From: Desulfoferula mesophila
Lineage (GTDB): Bacteria; Desulfobacterota; Desulfarculia; Desulfarculales; Desulfarculaceae
Length of the DNA stretch: 64,000 nt
NCBI RefSeq assembly: GCF_037076455.1
Contig: NZ_AP028679.1
Span: 3,363,501-3,427,500, forward strand
Direction of reading: 5' to 3'
The position numbers and the translations under genes were made by a program. The stretch's first letter is position 1, and every line of letters starts with the position of its first letter. The notes under the pieces are model-generated. The model saw nothing but the letters and a program-made list of their open reading frames with translations. It was not told where the DNA came from and ran no database searches. Shown here piece by piece: positions 59,427 to 64,000 of this stretch.

Positions 59427-60461
59427 ATGACCACGACCTCATCCGCCCCAACTCCAACCCAGCTAGTGGACTGTTTCGGCCGCCGCCTTCATTATTTGCG
59501 CCTGTCCATCACCGACTTGTGCAACCTGCGCTGCCGCTATTGCATGCCGCCCGAGGGCGTGGAAAAGCTGCCCCAGGAAATGGTGCTGACCCTGGAGGAG
59601 CTGGCTCGGGTGGCGCGCATCGCCGTGGACCTGGGGGTGGACAAGATACGTCTTACCGGGGGCGAGCCCCTGCTGCGCAAGGGCCTGTCCCGCCTGTTGG
59701 GCGACCTCAAGGCCCTGCGCCCCCGTCCGGACCTGCGCATGACCACCAACGGCATCCTGCTGGCCGCCAAGCTGCCCGAGCTGGTGGCCGGAGGGGTGAG
59801 CACGGTCAACGTGAGCCTGGACACCCTCAAGCCAGATCTTTACGGCCAGATCACCGGGCTGGGGGCCGAGGCCGGGGGGCCGGCCCTGGCCAAGGTGCGC
59901 CAAGGCATCCGGGCGGCGCTGGACGAACCCAATATCTCGGTGAAGATCAACGTGGTGCTGTTGGGCGGGGTCAACGATGAAGAAATCGTGGAGTTCGCCC
60001 GCCTGACCCTGGAGCATCCCCTGGCGGTACGCTTTATCGAGTACATGCCCGTGGGCCGCAGCACCCCCTTCCAACCGGAGCGTTTTTTGGCCGCGGAGCA
60101 GGTGTTGGCGCGTATCCGTACCCTGGGCGAGGTGGAGCCCCTGCCCCAGCGCCCCGGCGATGGCCCGGCCCAGCGCTTGCGCCTGACCGGCGCGCCCGGC
60201 GAGCTGGGGGTCATCAGCGCCCTGTCCAGCCATTTCTGCGCGACCTGCAACCGCATCCGCCTGTCCAGCGAAGGCCAGGTGGTGCCCTGCCTGCTGTCGG
60301 ACACGGCCGTGGAGCTCAAGCCCCTATTGCGCGGGGGAGCCGACGACGCCCGGATCGCCCAGGCTCTGTTGGAGGCGGCCCGTCTCAAGCCCCAGGGCCA
60401 CCACCAGGGGGTATTGAGCCCCCACGCCGCCGGCTGCCAGATGTCCCGGCTGGGGGGCTGA
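59427..60461 (+). CDS. moaA: GTP 3',8-cyclase (molybdopterin synthesis)
   Basis: A 344-residue radical SAM enzyme that converts GTP to 3',8-cH2GTP in the first step of molybdenum cofactor synthesis. The first cluster motif is CNLRCRYC; the C-terminal cluster is in FCATCNRIRL with a further Cys about 14 residues on (VVPCLLS). The chain ends in Gly-Gly (MSRLGG), the tail needed for activity in MoaA. LTGGEPLLRK is the SAM-side motif. No other moa or moe gene is near. It would supply cofactor for the molybdoenzyme encoded at 16638-18833. Confidence 0.96.
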   Translation: MTTTSSAPTPTQLVDCFGRRLHYLRLSITDLCNLRCRYCMPPEGVEKLPQEMVLTLEELARVARIAVDLGVDKIRLTGGEPLLRKGLSRLLGDLKALRPRPDLRMTTNGILLAAKLPELVAGGVSTVNVSLDTLKPDLYGQITGLGAEAGGPALAKVRQGIRAALDEPNISVKINVVLLGGVNDEEIVEFARLTLEHPLAVRFIEYMPVGRSTPFQPERFLAAEQVLARIRTLGEVEPLPQRPGDGPAQRLRLTGAPGELGVISALSSHFCATCNRIRLSSEGQVVPCLLSDTAVELKPLLRGGADDARIAQALLEAARLKPQGHHQGVLSPHAAGCQMSRLGG

Positions 60462-60606
60462 ACGCCCGCCGCCCTCAATGAATCGCGTTCATCATGTTGA
60501 TTTGCCTTGCGAATGCCTACTGGTATAGGCTACGATCGTGCCTCAACCGTGGGCCTGCCGTCATGGGCCCGCATTCCGGGCACCAGGTCTGGAGGATGAT
60601 TTAGCC

Positions 60607-61008
60607 TTGGCTCTGGACATCTTCGGCAAACTGGCGGAGGAACGCATCCAGAAGGCCGCCGAACGAGGCGACTTCGACGACCTCCCCGGACGGGGCCGTC
60701 CCCTGCAACTGGAGGACGACTCCCATGTGCCCGAAGAGCTGAGGCTGGCCTACAAAATCCTCAAAAACGCCGGCTACACCCCACCCGAGCTGGAGGCTCA
60801 AAAAGAGCTGATGCAGGTGGAGGACCTTTTGGCCAACGCCCCGGACGAGAAAACCCGCTACCAGGCCCTGAAGCGGTTGAACTACCTGACCATGAAAATA
60901 AGCCATCTGCGGCCCAGCTCTGGGATATTCAGCGACAATGATTACAGCGACCGGGTGGTGCAGCGCCTAAGCCACCCGCGCAAGGCCTCAGACTCCGACA
61001 AAAAGTAA
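60607..61008 (+). CDS. DUF1992 (DnaJ-like C28 conserved region) protein
   Basis: A 133-residue soluble protein of the DUF1992 family. The FGKLAEERIQKAAERGDFDDLPGRGRPL stretch (from about residue 5) is its signature, followed by the conserved PEELRLAYKILKNAG. I put the start at TTG 60607, with GGAGG 10 bases upstream; a GTG at 60538 would add 23 poorly conserved residues. The function is not established. It stands just before the Liv-type transporter. Confidence 0.82.
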   Translation: MALDIFGKLAEERIQKAAERGDFDDLPGRGRPLQLEDDSHVPEELRLAYKILKNAGYTPPELEAQKELMQVEDLLANAPDEKTRYQALKRLNYLTMKISHLRPSSGIFSDNDYSDRVVQRLSHPRKASDSDKK

Positions 61009-61034
61009 ATAGCTTCCGGAGGAAGCCCGCGCCC

Positions 61035-62084
61035 ATGGACATGAAGCGCGACTACTATGAGGACGTCCGTCTGCTGGACAGCGGTCCGCAGGTCTTCTGG
61101 TTGGTGTTGTTGTTGGCGGCCTTGAGCGTGTTCCCCTTTTGGGCCGACTCCTACCAAATCTACACCCTGAACCTGATGGCCATTAACGTCATCGTGGCCC
61201 TGGGGCTCAACCTGCTGGTGGGCTACACCGGGCAGATCAGCCTGGGCCACGCCGGGTTTTTCGCCATCGGGGCCTATTCCACGCTGGCCCTGATGCTTAA
61301 CGCCCACCTGCCCTTCGTGCTGGCCCTGCCGCTGGCCGGTTTCATCAGCGCGGCCTTCGGCTTTTTGCTGGGCCTGCCCGCGCTGAGGCTGGAGGGGCCC
61401 TACCTGGCCATCGCCACCCTGGGCTTCGGCCTAACCATCACCCAGATCCTGGGGCGCCTGGACGCCTTTGGCGGCCACATGGGCCTGCAGGCCCCGCCCC
61501 TGGACCTGTTCGGGCTCAAGGTGGCCACGGACGCCGGGCGCTACGCGGTGATCATGCCCATTTGCGTGGTGATGACCTGGGGCCTGCGCAACCTCACCAA
61601 GACCAGGGTGGGCCGGGCCTTCGTGGCGGTGCGCGACAGCGACATCGCCGCCGAGTGCATCGGGGTGAACCTCACCTATTACAAGACCCTGGCCTTCGCG
61701 GTCAGCGCCTTTTTCACCGGCATCGGCGGGGGCCTCATGGCCTTCATCCTGGGCTTTATCAGCCCCCACACCTTCAACGTCATGGTGAGCATCATGTTCC
61801 TGGCCATGGTGGTGGTGGGCGGCCTGGGCTCCATCCTGGGATCGATCATGGGCGCGGTGCTCATCACCTGGCTGCAACTGGAGCTGGCCCGTATCGGCGA
61901 GCTGCCCTACCTGGGCCCGTTGCTCACCGAGTTGAGCCAGCAGGTGTTCACCCTGAGCGGGCTGCCCAACGTGCAATACGTGGTGTTCGGCCTGATCATG
62001 GTGCTGATCATCATCGTGGAGCCGCTGGGGCTTTACGGCTTCTGGATCCGCACCAAGATCTACTGGCGCACCTGGCCCTTCTAG
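61035..62084 (+). CDS. livM: Branched-chain amino acid ABC permease LivM-like
   Basis: A 349-residue inner-membrane permease with about nine helices. LGLNLLVGYTGQISLGHAGFFAIGAY is the LivM/LivH family hallmark, and the coupling region has RVGRAFVAVRDSDIAAECIGVN. The N-terminus and first helix are as in LivM. It works with LivH at 62322 and the binding protein at 63247. The ATPases LivG and LivF are not in the window. The substrate can be amino acids, amides or other small compounds. Confidence 0.92.
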   Translation: MDMKRDYYEDVRLLDSGPQVFWLVLLLAALSVFPFWADSYQIYTLNLMAINVIVALGLNLLVGYTGQISLGHAGFFAIGAYSTLALMLNAHLPFVLALPLAGFISAAFGFLLGLPALRLEGPYLAIATLGFGLTITQILGRLDAFGGHMGLQAPPLDLFGLKVATDAGRYAVIMPICVVMTWGLRNLTKTRVGRAFVAVRDSDIAAECIGVNLTYYKTLAFAVSAFFTGIGGGLMAFILGFISPHTFNVMVSIMFLAMVVVGGLGSILGSIMGAVLITWLQLELARIGELPYLGPLLTELSQQVFTLSGLPNVQYVVFGLIMVLIIIVEPLGLYGFWIRTKIYWRTWPF

Positions 62085-62194
62085 GGCCCTGTTTTACGAA
62101 GGTCGTACGAAGTAACCACCTGAACCGCGATTAAAAAGGCTTTCATGACCAAGGCACCAACATCCATAAGGGCTTCGCGCTCAGAATCGGCCCA

Positions 62195-62300
62195 GCCAGG
62201 CGCCGGCAGACAAGGCGTCTGGCGAGCACGGGCCGCAGGCGTAGCCAAGCCTACGTTGAGGCCCGAGCGCAGCCGGCAACGCAGCATGACGGTGCCTGGC
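62195..62300. repeat. Structured interspersed-type repeat between livM and livH
   Basis: The element lies in the 237-base gap. GCCAGGCGCC (62195-62204) pairs with GGTGCCTGGC (62291-62300) with one G-U pair; inside, GGGCC/GGCCC (62230-62234, 62260-62264) and CGTAG/CTACG (62240-62244, 62251-62255) nest in turn. The sequence has the look of an interspersed palindromic element found in many copies in such genomes. Only one copy is in the window, so the class is a guess. Confidence 0.45.
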
Positions 62301-62321
62301 GCAGCCGGAGATGCTTAGCCA

Positions 62322-63197
62322 ATGCTCGGACAATTAATAGCCAGCGGCATCGCCATAGGGGCCACCTACGCCCTCATGGCCCTGGCCATGGTCATCATCT
62401 ACAAAACCAGCGAGGTATTAAACTTCGCCCAGGGCGACATGGCCATGCTCAGCGCCTTCATTGCCTACATGTGCCTGAGCACCTACGGCCTGGGCTTCGC
62501 CATGTCCTTCACCCTGGCCCTGGCCTTCGCCTTCGGCCTGGGGGCCGTCTTGGAGTTCGCCTTCCTGCGCCGGGCCAAGGAGCCCAACGTGCTGGGGCTG
62601 ATCATCATCACCCTGGGCCTGGAAATGGTGCTCTACGGCCTGGCCTCCTGGCGCTGGGGCAGCGACCAGAAGGACTTCCCCTTCCCGGTGAGCGATTTCG
62701 ACGTGCACCAGTTGGGCGCCGACGTGGTCATCAGCGACCTGAACCTGGTCACCCTGGGGGTGGCCTGCGCCCTGATGATTCTCCTGTACGTATTTTTCCG
62801 CTACACCAAGGTGGGCGTGGCCATGAAGGCCACCCAGCAGAACCAGCAGGCCGCCCGGCTCATGGGCATCAGAGTGGGACGCATCATGATGCTCACTTGG
62901 GGAATGAGCTCGGTGGTGGGGGCCTGCGCCGCCTTTTTGATCGCCTCCACCGACACCCTGGACCCCAACCTCATGTGGACCCCGCAGCTCAAGGGCTTTT
63001 CCGCCGCGGTGCTGGGGGGCATGACCTCCCTGGTGGGGGCGGTGTTGGGGGGATTCATCCTGGGAGTGGTGGAGAACCTGTTCGGCGGCTACGTGTCCGT
63101 GGAGTTCAAGGCGGTGGTGGCCTTCGCGGTCATCGTCCTGATTCTGTGCGTCAAGCCCTCGGGGCTTTTCGCCAAGCACTACGTGCGCAAAGTTTAG
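62322..63197 (+). CDS. livH: Branched-chain amino acid ABC permease LivH-like
   Basis: A 291-residue inner-membrane permease with about eight helices. ASGIAIGATYALMALAMVIIYKTSEVLNFAQGDMAM is cut across the hallmark LivH region. MKATQQNQQAARLMGIRVGRI is the coupling loop, and GMTSLVGAVLGGFILGVVENL the last conserved block. It follows livM after a gap with a structured repeat, an unusual order since livH usually comes first. No clear ribosome site stands before ATG 62322. Confidence 0.92.
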   Translation: MLGQLIASGIAIGATYALMALAMVIIYKTSEVLNFAQGDMAMLSAFIAYMCLSTYGLGFAMSFTLALAFAFGLGAVLEFAFLRRAKEPNVLGLIIITLGLEMVLYGLASWRWGSDQKDFPFPVSDFDVHQLGADVVISDLNLVTLGVACALMILLYVFFRYTKVGVAMKATQQNQQAARLMGIRVGRIMMLTWGMSSVVGACAAFLIASTDTLDPNLMWTPQLKGFSAAVLGGMTSLVGAVLGGFILGVVENLFGGYVSVEFKAVVAFAVIVLILCVKPSGLFAKHYVRKV

Positions 63198-63246
63198 GCG
63201 CGCCGGTTCGGCCGCCTGTTATCGATCTTCTTTGGAGGGAGGGATC

Positions 63247-64000
63247 ATGAAAAAGTTGCTATGGCTGATGGTTTTGGTGCTTAGCTTGGCCTTGGCCGGG
63301 GCCGCCGGCGCGGCCGGGGTGCAGGGAGTGACGGATACCAGCATCAAGATCGGCCAATGGGGGCCCCAGACCGGTCCGGCCGCCCTGTGGGGCGCGGTGG
63401 CCCGGGGCACCGGGGTCTATTTTGAGCTCATCAACTCCGAGGGGGGCATCAACGGCCGCAAGATCGAGTATTTCATGCGCGATGACGGCTACAACCCCAA
63501 CCGCACCAAGGCCATCGCCAAGGAGCTGTGGGAGCAGGAGAAGATCTGGGGCTTCGCCTGCGGCGTGGGCACCAGCCCGGGCATGGCGGTGATGCCCTAC
63601 ATCATCAAGAACAATATCCCCTGGGTGGGCATGGCCACCGGTTCGCCCCACTGGACCCAGCCGCTCAAAAAGAACATTTTCGGCGTGTACCCCCTGTACC
63701 CGGATGAGGCCCAGATCCTCACCTCCTATGCCATCGACACCCTGGGCAAGAAGAAGATCGCCTTCTTCTACCAGAACGACGACTACGGCAAGGGCGGCCT
63801 GGAGGGCGCGGTGCGCGAGCTCAAGAAGCGGGGCATGACCCTGGCCGCCGACGTGCCGGTGGAAGTGGGCGAAACCGACCTGGCCAGCCACGTGCTCAAG
63901 ATGAAGAAGGCCGGCGCCGACTGCGTGATCATGTGGGTCTATCCCAAGCACGCCGCCATCGTCCTGGGCACCGCGGCCAAGCTGGGCTACAAGCCCCAGT
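63247..64000 (+). CDS. livK: ABC substrate-binding protein, branched-chain amino acid type (3' truncated)
   Basis: The start of an exported LivK/Leu-binding-like protein; 251 codons are in the window and the gene runs off the right edge. The leader (LLWLMVLVLSLALAGAAGA) ends near residue 23. The mature protein begins VTDTSIKIGQWGPQTGPAA, and residues 65-80 contain GGINGRKIEY and RDDGY typical of the family. A GGAGGGAGG ribosome site stands just before the ATG. It determines substrate for LivH and LivM; the ligand is unknown. Confidence 0.92.
   Translation, partial: MKKLLWLMVLVLSLALAGAAGAAGVQGVTDTSIKIGQWGPQTGPAALWGAVARGTGVYFELINSEGGINGRKIEYFMRDDGYNPNRTKAIAKELWEQEKIWGFACGVGTSPGMAVMPYIIKNNIPWVGMATGSPHWTQPLKKNIFGVYPLYPDEAQILTSYAIDTLGKKKIAFFYQNDDYGKGGLEGAVRELKKRGMTLAADVPVEVGETDLASHVLKMKKAGADCVIMWVYPKHAAIVLGTAAKLGYKPQ

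Overview
The window is high-GC bacterial DNA, about 65% by eye, with dense operons on both strands, many TTG/GTG starts and several 1-4 base gene overlaps. The gene content points to an anaerobic, strictly respiratory bacterium of the Desulfobacterota (deltaproteobacterial) type: a corrinoid methyltransferase set with a RACo-like activator, a periplasmic molybdopterin oxidoreductase with rhodaneses, a TRAP-TAXI transporter, a 4-hydroxybutyryl-CoA dehydratase homologue and an Mrp/Mbh-type antiporter. Assignment to Desulfarculales is only a guess from style. No rRNA and no CRISPR array is present. One tRNA was found.

Layout. 1-2619: tail of a class III nucleotide cyclase, msrA, a small zinc-ribbon protein, cobO and a cNMP-fold protein. 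2676-10458 (minus): an 11-gene Mrp/Mbh-like cation/proton antiporter operon with three large MnhD-like subunits. 10825-12872 (plus): two tandem cytidylate-kinase-like proteins and a TorD-like chaperone. 12877-19244 (minus): cytochrome c, TAT-exported molybdopterin catalytic subunit, four-cluster ferredoxin subunit, cytochrome b subunit and two secreted rhodaneses, one with three domains; this looks like a sulfur-compound reductase or oxidase system, and the TorD-like protein may mature it. 19792-24768: a membrane cyclase and a divergent membrane-bound sigma-54 activator with PAS domains.

24850-37355 is the most coherent accessory block. On the minus strand are a TauE/SafE exporter, a DUF1638 protein and a NitT/TauT-type ABC importer with two ATPases, two permeases and one binding protein. 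Divergent on the plus strand are a UroD-family methyltransferase, a methyltetrahydrofolate-type methyltransferase, a corrinoid protein, a RACo-like [2Fe-2S] activator and a CobW-type GTPase. Together they suggest uptake and corrinoid-dependent demethylation of an unidentified methylated compound. A near-consensus sigma-54 promoter lies in front of the methyltransferase genes.

37519-46156 (plus) is a catabolic operon for a carboxylic acid: IclR regulator with a strong palindromic operator on its own promoter, two acyl-CoA ligases, a TRAP-TAXI uptake system with its DUF1850 partner, and a zinc alcohol dehydrogenase, closed by a clear terminator. 46964-52987 (plus) holds a sugar epimerase, a processive family 2 glycosyltransferase, a TPR/beta-barrel outer membrane protein and a nucleotide-sugar dehydrogenase. 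This looks like a compact synthase-dependent exopolysaccharide system with a probable uronic-acid precursor. 53005-56997 holds two unknown genes, a 69-residue protein and a 4-hydroxybutyryl-CoA dehydratase homologue with all four cluster ligands. 57174-57550 is a scar of mobile DNA, an IS3 OrfA remnant and a possible integrase tail, beside a tRNA-Ala(GGC). The rest holds a 554-residue unknown protein, moaA, a DUF1992 protein and a Liv-type branched-chain amino acid ABC transporter whose binding-protein gene runs off the right edge.
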